DNA of 64,000 nucleotides. Source: Sporosarcina sp. ANT_H38 (GTDB lineage Bacteria > Bacillota > Bacilli > Bacillales_A > Planococcaceae). Made by a program: the position numbers and the translations under genes. The notes under the pieces are model-generated. The model was not told the DNA's origin, did not search any database, and saw nothing but the letters and a program-made list of their open reading frames with translations. This document shows, piece after piece, positions 27,862 to 35,904 of the stretch; position 1 is the first letter of the stretch; the number at the start of each line of letters is the position of its first letter. The stretch spans positions 1,426,001-1,490,000 of the forward strand of contig NZ_VOBC01000001.1 of assembly GCF_008369195.1 (NCBI RefSeq). Direction: 5' to 3'.

Positions 27862-28800
27862 TCAATCCCGAATAACTTCACCGTTTTTCCATTCAAACCG
27901 CGAGAAATCTTCAGCGATGTGAAGCGCTGGGAAAATCGCCGCCCCTTGTTTCTGTAATTGTGCCACGTCACTCGCCATAAATCGTGCACTTATGTGATTG
28001 GCGATAAGCGTTTTCGCTTCTGCTTCCTTCGCTACGCGAGCTGCATCTCCAATCGTCGAATGACCATATTCTTTCGCTAAATTTCCGGTTTCGATATCAA
28101 ACGTCGCTTCATGAACTAGAATATCAGTGTCACGCGCTAATTCAACAGCCGCGGTACAATAACTCGTATCGCCGAGAATGGCAACCGTAAATCCTTCTTG
28201 CGGTTCACCGGTGACTTCTGAACTAAGAACAATCCGTCCATCCTCCAACGTTACATCTTCCCCGTCCTTTAGCTGTTTCAACAGCGGGCCTTTCGGTACA
28301 CCCGCCTCTTTTGTTTTGTCGATGAGCAATTTACCTGGCAACGGTTTTTGCTCAATCCGGTAACCTAGGCATGGAATGATATGCTGAAGGCTTTTTGCAG
28401 TAACCCGATATTCAGCATCTTCAATTACCACGCCTTCACCAATTTCATGAACTAACAGCTCATAGTTTAAATGTGTATTCGTAACTCGTAATGTTGTCTT
28501 GACCCATTCACTCAGGCCAGGGGGGCCATATATATCAAGTCGCTCTTCGCCACCAAGAAATGATCGTGAACCAATTAACCCAGGCAATCCAAATATATGG
28601 TCACCGTGCAGATGGGTAATGAATATTTTACTGATTTTCCGTGGTTTCAGCGATGTATGTAATATTTGGTGCTGCGTCGCCTCCCCGCAATCAAATAGCC
28701 AGTAACCTTCTCCTTCAGCAGCCAAATTTAAAACAACTGCTGACGTGTTGCGCATCTTGGACGGCATACCCGCACCTGTCCCTAAAAATTGCAGTTCCAT
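27862..28800 (-). CDS. rnz: ribonuclease Z
   Basis: A metallo-beta-lactamase-fold endonuclease that trims the 3' ends of tRNA precursors lacking an encoded CCA. The 312-residue short-form protein has the zinc motif HLHGDH at residues 63-68 in KIFITHLHGDHIFGLPG, FLGTGAGMPSKMRN at the start and the exosite region GPPGLSEWVKTTLR. It begins 16 bases after dinB and is the last gene of a minus-strand run with dinB, cheW-like, M20 peptidase, pccB and mce. Confidence 0.95.
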   Translation of the reverse strand: MELQFLGTGAGMPSKMRNTSAVVLNLAAEGEGYWLFDCGEATQHQILHTSLKPRKISKIFITHLHGDHIFGLPGLIGSRSFLGGEERLDIYGPPGLSEWVKTTLRVTNTHLNYELLVHEIGEGVVIEDAEYRVTAKSLQHIIPCLGYRIEQKPLPGKLLIDKTKEAGVPKGPLLKQLKDGEDVTLEDGRIVLSSEVTGEPQEGFTVAILGDTSYCTAAVELARDTDILVHEATFDIETGNLAKEYGHSTIGDAARVAKEAEAKTLIANHISARFMASDVAQLQKQGAAIFPALHIAEDFSRFEWKNGEVIRD

Positions 28801-28816
28801 AACGGATAACCACCTT

Positions 28817-30004
28817 TCATTTCGTGCCCCGCTTCACTGTTCCGGGACCAAATTTTTGCTCTAGCTGTGAAAGGAGAATATCCATCGTCTCTTCTTTCGC
28901 ATGTTTTTCAAAATTATAAAACGATAACTGTTCATGCAGTTCATTCTTCATGATTACATTGGTGACGGTAATGCCAAGAAGACGAATCGGTTCCCCATCC
29001 CAATGTTTTTTGAATAGTTCAGTTGCTACTTTGTAAATGTCCTGTTCTTTATAAAGAGGGTTGAGGACAGTCTTGCTTCGCGTTTGATTCTGCCAGTCGG
29101 CTGAACGAATCTGAATCATGACAACCGTGCCGGCAAGTTGCCTGTTGGCAAGGCGAGTAGCTACCTTCTCTGCTAACCATTTGAAAACTTTTAGGCATTC
29201 ATCCAAATCAGTTTCATCCACAGTCAATGTCGTTGAACTACCCACACTTTTTCGTTCTGCGGCAGCATCAGGGTCTACTAGGCGGTCATCAATGCCGTTT
29301 GCCCGTTTGTGCAAGCTAATGCCATGTTTACCAAAAGATGATTTGACGGTGATTTCATTTGTTTTTGCCAGGTCACCAATTGTGTAAAGGCCCAACTCAT
29401 TCATCTTTCTCTCTGTACTCTTTCCAATTCCATGCATTTCAATAACTGGGAGCGGCCATAGTACTGATTCGACTTCCCGTTTTCTTAAAATCGTGATACC
29501 CATCGGCTTTTTCATATCCGACGCTGTCTTTGCAAGGAACTTATTCGGTGCGATACCAATGGAACACGGTAAATCGAGCTCCTGCAAAATACGCTGTTGC
29601 ATGCCCGTTGCAATTTTCATGGCATTCGTTAATCCACCAATTGCAGTAATATCAATATAGGCTTCATCAATCGACACCGGCTCTACAAGCTCCGTATATG
29701 TACGCAACAAATCGAAAACCGCAGAAGAGGCAATTCGATACTTTTCAAAGTCAGGTGGGACAATGATGAGATTAGGACAAAGCCGTTTCGCCTCACCAAC
29801 TGTCATCGTCGTGTAAATGCCAAGTGCTCTTGCTTCATAGGAACACGTCACAAGAATGCCTTTCCGAGCTTTAGGATTACCCGCAACCGCCATCGGAATA
29901 CCTTTCAATGAAGGGTCATGCGATTGTTCGACGGATGCGAAAAAACTATTCATATCAAGATGAAGGATTACCTTTGCTCTCGATTCACCATTCGATGTCA
30001 ACAC
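28817..30004 (-). CDS. dinB: DNA polymerase IV (Y family)
   Basis: An error-prone translesion DNA polymerase. The protein of about 395 residues has the catalytic acidic motifs LHLDMNSFFASVEQ and PVSIDEAYID, the GIAPNKFLAKTASDMKKP palm segment, and a helix-hairpin-helix thumb (MHGIGKSTERKMNELG). The little-finger domain follows. GTG at 30004 or the adjacent TTG best fits the GGAGGGGG site; the earlier GTG at 30019 overlaps it. It corresponds to B. subtilis yqjH (polY1) by position near rnz. Confidence 0.94.
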   Translation of the reverse strand: MLTSNGESRAKVILHLDMNSFFASVEQSHDPSLKGIPMAVAGNPKARKGILVTCSYEARALGIYTTMTVGEAKRLCPNLIIVPPDFEKYRIASSAVFDLLRTYTELVEPVSIDEAYIDITAIGGLTNAMKIATGMQQRILQELDLPCSIGIAPNKFLAKTASDMKKPMGITILRKREVESVLWPLPVIEMHGIGKSTERKMNELGLYTIGDLAKTNEITVKSSFGKHGISLHKRANGIDDRLVDPDAAAERKSVGSSTTLTVDETDLDECLKVFKWLAEKVATRLANRQLAGTVVMIQIRSADWQNQTRSKTVLNPLYKEQDIYKVATELFKKHWDGEPIRLLGITVTNVIMKNELHEQLSFYNFEKHAKEETMDILLSQLEQKFGPGTVKRGTK

Positions 30005-30072
30005 ACTTTCCCCCTCCACTTTTCTTGATTATATTGCAAAAACCGGACAGATGACACTGCCCGGTTTACACA

Positions 30073-30549
30073 TTATTTCGCTTGTGCTATCTGTGCTTCC
30101 ACGTACTCACCGATTTTATCCATCCCAGCAAGCGTTTGGGACAAAATCTCAGGGTCCACAACTGTAATCATGCGGTTTTCTAAATTTGCAACTGTCGTGA
30201 AATACGGTGTTCTCGAATATGCCATAAGCCCCGAAGAAGTTAAAGCACTGTCTGGAATATCAAGAATCTCTTTCGCATCAAGAACGAGAAGACCAATGTA
30301 TAAACTAGCAGTCTGAACTACCACGACACGTGCATCTTCGCATCCTTTTGCAGTTTTACCATAAAGAATTTGTTCAAAATCCAGAATCGGAACAAGTTCT
30401 CCACGAATCCGCATAAGTCCGAGCATATAGTCGGGAAGATGTGGTATTGGGTTTACTTGTTCAAGCCGCTCTATTGACACGACAGCATCGACAGCAATCG
30501 CGTATTCCTCGTTACCACATTGGACAATAACTGCTTTCAAATTACTCAT
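30073..30549 (-). CDS. orphan CheW-like coupling protein
   Basis: A 158-residue single CheW domain: KAVIVQCGNEEYAIAVDAVV, then IPHLPDYMLGLMRIRGELVP, ILDFEQILYG and an ITVVDPEIL end. CheW normally couples chemoreceptors to CheA. No chemotaxis gene is nearby; this one sits 12 bases after an M20 peptidase gene and about 70 bases before dinB, on the same strand. It may be a coupling-protein variant or a scaffold for other signalling. The ATG is preceded by a GGGGG site. Confidence 0.88.
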   Translation of the reverse strand: MSNLKAVIVQCGNEEYAIAVDAVVSIERLEQVNPIPHLPDYMLGLMRIRGELVPILDFEQILYGKTAKGCEDARVVVVQTASLYIGLLVLDAKEILDIPDSALTSSGLMAYSRTPYFTTVANLENRMITVVDPEILSQTLAGMDKIGEYVEAQIAQAK

Positions 30550-30561
30550 TCTTTAACCCCC

Positions 30562-31683
30562 TTATGATTTTGCCGTAACATTGACAATTTCTAGTAAGAG
30601 TTCTGTCAGCTTGTTCAACTCTTCAACAGGCATCCGTTCGTTTTTAGTATGGATTTCCTCATAACCGACAGATAGTGTGACTGTCGGGATACCTGCTCCA
30701 TTGAATACATTGCCGTCACTTCCGCCACCACTCGTCATCAGTTCAGGTGTCAGACCGATATTTTTGATTGCTTTCATGGCTGTTTGAACGACTTCTGCAT
30801 CTTCATCAAAGCTAAAGCCTGGATACATAAGCTGAACTTCCGTTTCTGCTTTTCCACCCATTAGTTCAGCAGTACGCTCAAATGTACGTATCATATGTTC
30901 TGTCTGTTCATTCAGTTTCTCTTGATTGATAGATCTTGCTTCCGCTAAAATACGCACTTCATCACAGACAATATTTGTCGCTTGTCCACCTTCGAAGCGG
31001 CCGATATTAGCAGTCGTTTCTGAGTCAATGCGCCCCAGAGACATTGCTGCAATCGATTTAGCCGCAATATTGATGGCCGAAACTCCTTTTTCAGGTGCAA
31101 CGCCAGCATGTGCTGTTTTGCCGTGGATTGTCGTCCATAATTTCGCCTGGAAGGGAGCAGCAGTTACAATGCCACCCACTTTTTGATCACTGTCGACAGC
31201 ATAGCCGTATTTCGCTGTAATCAATGACGCATCCATCTCTTTCGCACCGACTAAGCCACTTTCTTCGCCTGCTGTAATAATGAACTGAATATCGCCATGT
31301 GGTTTACCGCTTTCTTTCAATGTACGCGCCATTTCAAATAAGGCTGCAATCCCTGCTTTATCATCCGCGCCAAGAATTGTCGTACCATCAGAGTAGATAT
31401 AACCATCTTCGCGTAGTTCAGGTTTAATGCTTTGACCAGGAACGACTGTGTCCATATGACAAGTGAAGTAGATTGGATCTATTCCTTCAGCAGTCCCCTT
31501 CATCGTCGCAATTAGGTTACCTGCTCCGTGATCAGTTCGATCATCGGAATCATCTTCCTCCACGTCAAAACCAAGTGCTTCCATTTTTAATGTTAAAACA
31601 TCGGCAATTTCACGTTCGTTTTTTGTTTCCGAATCAATTTGTACAAGTTCAAAAAATTCATCTAGTAGTCTTTGTTTATTCAT
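30562..31683 (-). CDS. M20 family metallopeptidase (YqjE, PepT-like)
   Basis: A 373-residue dizinc amidohydrolase/peptidase. Metal ligands lie in His76 and Asp78 (TCHMDTVVPG), in LGADDKAGIAAL, in the catalytic glutamates of TAGEESGLVG, and the dimerisation domain begins near VTAAPFQAKLWT. It is close to YqjE of B. subtilis, whose substrate is uncertain; a tripeptidase-like or aminoacylase-like role is likely. It lies 17 bases after pccB in the same operon. Confidence 0.9.
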   Translation of the reverse strand: MNKQRLLDEFFELVQIDSETKNEREIADVLTLKMEALGFDVEEDDSDDRTDHGAGNLIATMKGTAEGIDPIYFTCHMDTVVPGQSIKPELREDGYIYSDGTTILGADDKAGIAALFEMARTLKESGKPHGDIQFIITAGEESGLVGAKEMDASLITAKYGYAVDSDQKVGGIVTAAPFQAKLWTTIHGKTAHAGVAPEKGVSAINIAAKSIAAMSLGRIDSETTANIGRFEGGQATNIVCDEVRILAEARSINQEKLNEQTEHMIRTFERTAELMGGKAETEVQLMYPGFSFDEDAEVVQTAMKAIKNIGLTPELMTSGGGSDGNVFNGAGIPTVTLSVGYEEIHTKNERMPVEELNKLTELLLEIVNVTAKS

Positions 31684-31700
31684 TTAAAGCATCTCCTTAA

Positions 31701-33248
31701 TTATAACGGTATATTCCCGTGTTTCTTCTTCGGTCTAGTTTCTTGTTTGTTGCGCATCATGTCAAGCGCTTGTAGTAGTTTAATGCGTGTTTCACGCGGA
31801 TCAATAACATCATCGACCATGCCGTGTGATGCGGCAACGTAAGGATTTGAGAACTTCTCACGATACTCCTCTATTTTTTCCGCGCGCATCGCTTCGGGAT
31901 CATCGCTATTCGCAATTTCTCTGGCAAAAATAATATTTGCAGCGCCCTGCGCGCCCATAACTGCAATTTCAGCATTTGGCCAAGCGTAAACAACATCGGC
32001 TCCGATTGATTTGGAATTCAGCGCAACATAAGCTCCACCGAATGCCTTTCGAAGGATAACTGTTATTTTTGGCACAGTTGCTTCCGAATAAGCATACAAG
32101 ATTTTGGCTCCATGACGAATTATACCACCATGCTCTTGTTTAATACCCGGGAAGAAACCCGTTACATCTTCAAACGTAATAATCGGAATATTAAAAGAGT
32201 CACAGAATCGAATGAACCGTGCAATTTTATCAGACGAATCAATGTCAAGCCCACCTGCCATCACTTTCGGCTGATTACAAACAAGGCCGACCGGTTCCCC
32301 TTTCATACGGGCTAATCCGACGACTGCATTCCTCGCAAATTCAGCTTGAACTTCCATGAATGAATCTGCGTCAACAATTTGTTCAACCACCCTGCGAACG
32401 TCATAAGGTCGGATTGTTTCAAAAGGTACAACATCAGCCAAATTTGCTCGGTAATCATCTGCTTCATCACAAGCTGCGACTGGCGGTTTTTCATTATTGT
32501 TTTGCGGTAAATATGCAAGTAATTTCCGCACGCTTTCTAAAACGGTCTTCTCATCTTTACCTCGGAAATGAGCGTTCCCGCTTATCGTGTTATGTACTTT
32601 TGAGCCACCCAAATCTTCGGAAGAAATTTTCTCCCCTGTAACCGTCTCAATAACTTTCGGCCCCGTGATGAACATCTGACTCGTTTCATCCGTCATGAAA
32701 ACGAAGTCCGTGATAGCTGGCGAATAAACAGCACCGCCTGCGCAAGGACCGAGAATAACCGATATTTGCGGAATGACGCCGGAGTAAATCGCGTTACGGT
32801 AGAATATTTCACCATAGCCGTCCAGTGAAACGACACCTTCCTGAATACGTGCTCCACCCGAATCATTTAAGCCAATGAAAGGAGCACCATTTTTAGCGGC
32901 AAGATCCATCACATTAGCAATTTTCATCGCATGCATTTCACCTAACGCACCGCCAAAAACAGTGAAATCCTGTGAGAATAAATATATCGGTCTTCCATTA
33001 ATCTTCCCATAACCAGTGACAACGCCATCCCCTGGTCCAACTTGCTTGTCCATTCCAAAATCACGCGTACGATGTACAACAAATGGATTTAATTCAACAA
33101 AAGAGTTTGGATCTAACAGCAGGTCAATTCGCTCTCTAGCTGTCAATTTACCTTTTTCATGCTGTTTAGCAATTCGATCGTCTCCGCCACCGAGTTCAAT
33201 CACTCTTTTTCTATCATATAAATCATTGATTTTATCATAGATATCCAT
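31701..33248 (-). CDS. pccB: acyl-CoA carboxylase carboxyltransferase (propionyl-CoA carboxylase beta type)
   Basis: Transfers carboxyl from biotin to an acyl-CoA, most likely propionyl-CoA, giving (S)-methylmalonyl-CoA. The 515-residue crotonase-fold protein has both acyl-CoA and biotin oxyanion loops: NDSGGARIQEG, GPCAGGAVYSPA, FEDVTGFFPG and LRKAFGGAYVAL. The start at 33248 (MDIYDKIND) follows AGGGG by nine bases. It lies four bases after mce. The substrate is inferred from mce, mutA and mutB; no biotin carboxylase/BCCP subunit is in the window, so that partner must be elsewhere. Confidence 0.92.
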   Translation of the reverse strand: MDIYDKINDLYDRKRVIELGGGDDRIAKQHEKGKLTARERIDLLLDPNSFVELNPFVVHRTRDFGMDKQVGPGDGVVTGYGKINGRPIYLFSQDFTVFGGALGEMHAMKIANVMDLAAKNGAPFIGLNDSGGARIQEGVVSLDGYGEIFYRNAIYSGVIPQISVILGPCAGGAVYSPAITDFVFMTDETSQMFITGPKVIETVTGEKISSEDLGGSKVHNTISGNAHFRGKDEKTVLESVRKLLAYLPQNNNEKPPVAACDEADDYRANLADVVPFETIRPYDVRRVVEQIVDADSFMEVQAEFARNAVVGLARMKGEPVGLVCNQPKVMAGGLDIDSSDKIARFIRFCDSFNIPIITFEDVTGFFPGIKQEHGGIIRHGAKILYAYSEATVPKITVILRKAFGGAYVALNSKSIGADVVYAWPNAEIAVMGAQGAANIIFAREIANSDDPEAMRAEKIEEYREKFSNPYVAASHGMVDDVIDPRETRIKLLQALDMMRNKQETRPKKKHGNIPL

Positions 33249-33252
33249 CTTG

Positions 33253-33663
33253 TCAGTCCCCTTTTCCACTTTTATCACATAGCTCATACAAAACGCCGAA
33301 TGATGATTTAGGATGAAGGAATGCTACTGCTGCTCCGCCAGCACCCAGTTTCGGTTCTTCTTGCAGTAACTGAACGCCTTTTTCTCGCAATTCGGCCATC
33401 CTTGTACGAATATCCGTCACTCCGAATGCGATATGATGAACACCTTCGCCACGTTTTTCGATAAATTTTGCAATTGGTCCATCTACCCCTAGTGGCTCCA
33501 ATAATTCAAGCTTAATATTCCCAGCGTCAATGAACGCGACCCGCACTTTTTGGCTGTCTACTTCTTCTACAGCTAAAAGCGTAAATCCGAGCGTATTTAT
33601 ATAATAGTCTAGTGATATATCGATACTTTTGACAGCGATTCCAATATGGTCTACTTTTTGCAC
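33253..33663 (-). CDS. mce: methylmalonyl-CoA epimerase
   Basis: Interconverts (S)- and (R)-methylmalonyl-CoA so that MutAB can use the product of PccB. The 136-residue VOC-fold protein has the metal ligands in VDHIGIAVKSID, VHHIAFGVTDI and the C-terminal glutamate of GVLYELCD, plus RVAFIDAGNIKLELLEPLG. I start at the GTG at 33663, seven bases after GGGAGGGAG; the frame extends upstream without a ribosome binding site into the Prli42 promoter. It heads the run mce-pccB-M20-cheW-dinB-rnz. Confidence 0.93.
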   Translation of the reverse strand: MQKVDHIGIAVKSIDISLDYYINTLGFTLLAVEEVDSQKVRVAFIDAGNIKLELLEPLGVDGPIAKFIEKRGEGVHHIAFGVTDIRTRMAELREKGVQLLQEEPKLGAGGAAVAFLHPKSSFGVLYELCDKSGKGD

Positions 33664-33716
33664 AACAATTCTCCCTCCCCCTATTGTACATTTTACCTCA
33701 TTGAAACGGCTAGATG

Positions 33717-33744
33717 TTGTGAAATTCATAAATTCTGTTAAAAT
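33717..33744 (+). promoter_or_regulatory. promoter of the Prli42 gene
   Basis: TTGTGA (33717-33722), a 16-base spacer and TAAAAT (33739-33744) form a reasonable sigma-A promoter ending 30 bases before the Prli42 ATG. It is divergent from mce. Confidence 0.45.
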
Positions 33745-33774
33745 AGAACTATAAAGCTTAAGGAGTTTTGACAT

Positions 33775-33873
33775 ATGAGCAATCGTAAAGTACAGAAAGT
33801 AGTTGTTTTAATTATGGTTGGCGCAATGCTTGCCTCAAGTGTTATGTTTGGCCTTAGCATGATCATGTCATAA
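33775..33873 (+). CDS. prli42: stressosome-associated miniprotein Prli42
   Basis: A 32-residue protein: a basic start (MSNRKVQKVVV) and one membrane helix (LIMVGAMLASSVMFGLSMI). This matches Prli42, the conserved Bacillales membrane miniprotein that in Listeria anchors the stressosome (RsbR) to the membrane and is needed to sense oxidative stress. AAGGAG lies eight bases before the ATG and a strong terminator follows directly, so it is a complete one-gene unit. The link to a stressosome in this organism is from family knowledge; no rsb genes are in the window. Confidence 0.88.
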   Translation: MSNRKVQKVVVLIMVGAMLASSVMFGLSMIMS

Positions 33874-33876
33874 AAA

Positions 33877-33915
33877 AAACAGTCCGTATGTGCATTTTGC
33901 ACGTACGGACTGTTT
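33877..33915 (+). terminator. bidirectional terminator between Prli42 and brxB
   Basis: A 12-bp stem AAACAGTCCGTA / TACGGACTGTTT, with A and T runs on both sides, lies between convergent genes. Confidence 0.9.
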
Positions 33916-33922
33916 TAATTTA

Positions 33923-34363
33923 TTATAGTTCTTCGCAATATTCCTCGAACTGACTTTGTAGGTTTGTCACAACAGACATCGGATCATGTCCTTCAATTTC
34001 ATAACGACCCACTTCAGCCACCATCTTGCCATCTTTCAGTAGTACGAATGATGGTGAAGAAGGTAAGTGATCTTCTCCGAAAAGCATACGTGCTTGTGCA
34101 GTTGCTTCTTTATCTTGTCCTGCGAACACAGTTACCAAGTGATCCGGACGTTTGTCATAATGAACTGCATGTGCAGCCGCAGGACGCGCAATACCGCCTG
34201 CACAACCACAAACTGAATTAACCATAACAAGAGTCGTGCCCGGGCGTTTAAAAGCATCTTCCACGAGTTCAGGCGTAGTCAGTTGCTCATATCCACCGGC
34301 CTCCATCTCTGAACGTGCTGTTTTAAGGATATCATTCATATAGAAATCAAAATTCATATTCAT
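33923..34363 (-). CDS. brxB: bacilliredoxin BrxA/BrxB (YphP/YqiW family)
   Basis: A thioredoxin-fold disulfide isomerase/de-bacillithiolase that removes bacillithiol from oxidised proteins. The 146-residue protein has the defining CGC active site in [17 protein letters not shown] (around residue 53), then [20 protein letters not shown]. By position near mce/pccB it corresponds to B. subtilis yqiW (brxB). The ATG at 34363 follows AAGGGG. It is convergent with Prli42. Its presence implies the organism makes bacillithiol. Confidence 0.92.
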   Translation of the reverse strand: MNMNFDFYMNDILKTARSEMEAGGYEQLTTPELVEDAFKRPGTTLVMVNSVCGCAGGIARPAAAHAVHYDKRPDHLVTVFAGQDKEATAQARMLFGEDHLPSSPSFVLLKDGKMVAEVGRYEIEGHDPMSVVTNLQSQFEEYCEEL

Positions 34364-34870
34364 GTATAATCAAACCCCTTTCTATTTACCTCTTTATCAT
34401 AGCAGGAGAGCGGGATTCGTGCAAAAAAACGATCTAATGCATAATTAGACTTATAAGGTATTCCTCTTTTACTTCAATAGTAGTTTGTGATTTTATGACA
34501 AACAAACAACACACCCATAATCTAAATTAATATATCTACATAGAGAATGCATTTTTCGTTTATTTTTATAACTTTCCTACCTCAGTTGCTAGAATACACT
34601 TTTTTCTGTAGTTCTCATATTAAATATTTTCAGTGACTTCCGTTTTTCACCTAATTATGATTAAATGAGAGTATAATCATTATTTTCAGCTTTCAACAGA
34701 ATTAGGAGTAGATTTCAGAAGCTCTATAACCGCAACTTCACTTGAGCTTTAAAATAATGTTTCTTGCCTTCTATCTACTTACCTTAATGGATACCTGAAA
34801 TTTCAGCACATATGACTAATGCCTGCGAATACCAATAAAGACTACCATATGGTGAAGGGGGAAGATTTCA
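34364..34870. other. intergenic, left border of the accessory zone, no gene seen
   Basis: About 500 AT-rich bases with no long frame on either strand. It separates the brxB block, which is syntenic with Bacillus, from the accessory genes that follow. Confidence 0.5.
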
Positions 34871-35698
34871 TTGAGTATTGAAACTACATTACAAAAAGAA
34901 GCCATGAATGTACTAAAGCTGACAAGTAGAACCTTTTATATTCCAATTAAACTGCTAAATCCAATGTTAAGAAAGACGGTAGGCTCTGCCTATTTATGCA
35001 TGCGGGCGATTGATGAAATCGAAGATCATGAAGAATTGCATTCTGAAACAAAGCAGCATCTATTACGTTCGACTAGTAAGCTCTTACAAACAAAGTTCGA
35101 TACCGCTGCCTATCAACAACTCCTTAAGCCATATGAAAACATTTTACCTGAAGTGACGTTAAGACTTGGTGATTGGCTTTCCGTATGTCCAGAAAATATT
35201 ATTGACAAGGTAAAAGAGTCAACGAGCATTATGGCAGATGGCATGGCACATTGGGTAGAAAAGGATTGGGTAGTAAAAACAAAGGAAGATTTAGATGAGT
35301 ATACATATTATGTAGCAGGCTTAGTAGGCATTATGCTATCTGATATTTGGGAATTATATGACGGGACGGTAACGGATCGAGACTTGGCAGTTGGCTATGG
35401 CAGAGGTTTGCAAGCGGTTAATATGCTGCGAAATCAGGATGAAGATGCTGATCGTGGTGTTCGTTTTATGCCCGAAGGTTGGGACAGAGATGATATGTTC
35501 GCCTATGCAACAACGAATTTGAATAAAGCGGACGAATATTTAAAATCGATTAATACTAAAAATATTCAGTTGTTCTGTAAAATCCCACTCGCCTTAGCAA
35601 AAGGAACACTAAAAACCTTGAAAAGTGGCAAAGAAAAAATGTCACGTGTTGAAGTGGAATCCACGGTGAACGCAATTATTAATGAGAAAAAACACTAA
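34871..35698 (+). CDS. squalene/phytoene synthase family protein
   Basis: A 275-residue all-helical prenyltransferase-fold protein. The first aspartate-rich motif is DEIED (residues 48-52) and the second NQDEDADRG (188-196), which replaces the more usual DxxED. It could condense two prenyl diphosphates, or act as a farnesyl diphosphate phosphatase like YisP of B. subtilis. The start is a TTG (34871) behind GGGGGAAG. No other carotenoid or hopanoid gene is nearby, so the product cannot be named. Confidence 0.82.
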   Translation: MSIETTLQKEAMNVLKLTSRTFYIPIKLLNPMLRKTVGSAYLCMRAIDEIEDHEELHSETKQHLLRSTSKLLQTKFDTAAYQQLLKPYENILPEVTLRLGDWLSVCPENIIDKVKESTSIMADGMAHWVEKDWVVKTKEDLDEYTYYVAGLVGIMLSDIWELYDGTVTDRDLAVGYGRGLQAVNMLRNQDEDADRGVRFMPEGWDRDDMFAYATTNLNKADEYLKSINTKNIQLFCKIPLALAKGTLKTLKSGKEKMSRVEVESTVNAIINEKKH

Positions 35699-35749
35699 AA
35701 AGGAACTTGGTACGAATACAAGTCACAATTGCATCAGTACCAGGTGCCT

Positions 35750-35838
35750 TATGGATGTAGGTCATGCAAAGCAACGAGGAGGGATTGAACTCCATCCCTC
35801 CTTGTTGCCGCCTTTCACTCCAATCAACGAGAGTAGTC
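35750..35838 (+). repeat. partial copy of the MITE-like repeat
   Basis: Shares with 39637-39749 the block GGATGTAGGTCATGCAA, the hairpin GGGATTG-ACTCCATCCCT region, CCTTGTTGCCGC and the end AATCAACGAGAGTAGTC. It lacks the left terminus and a 35-base internal part. It lies just after the squalene/phytoene synthase stop. Confidence 0.85.
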
Positions 35839-35904
35839 GTATCATTTACGAACAATAAACTAATATACTTAAAAAGTGTTTGCCTAAATATATCGAATAA
35901 GTAG

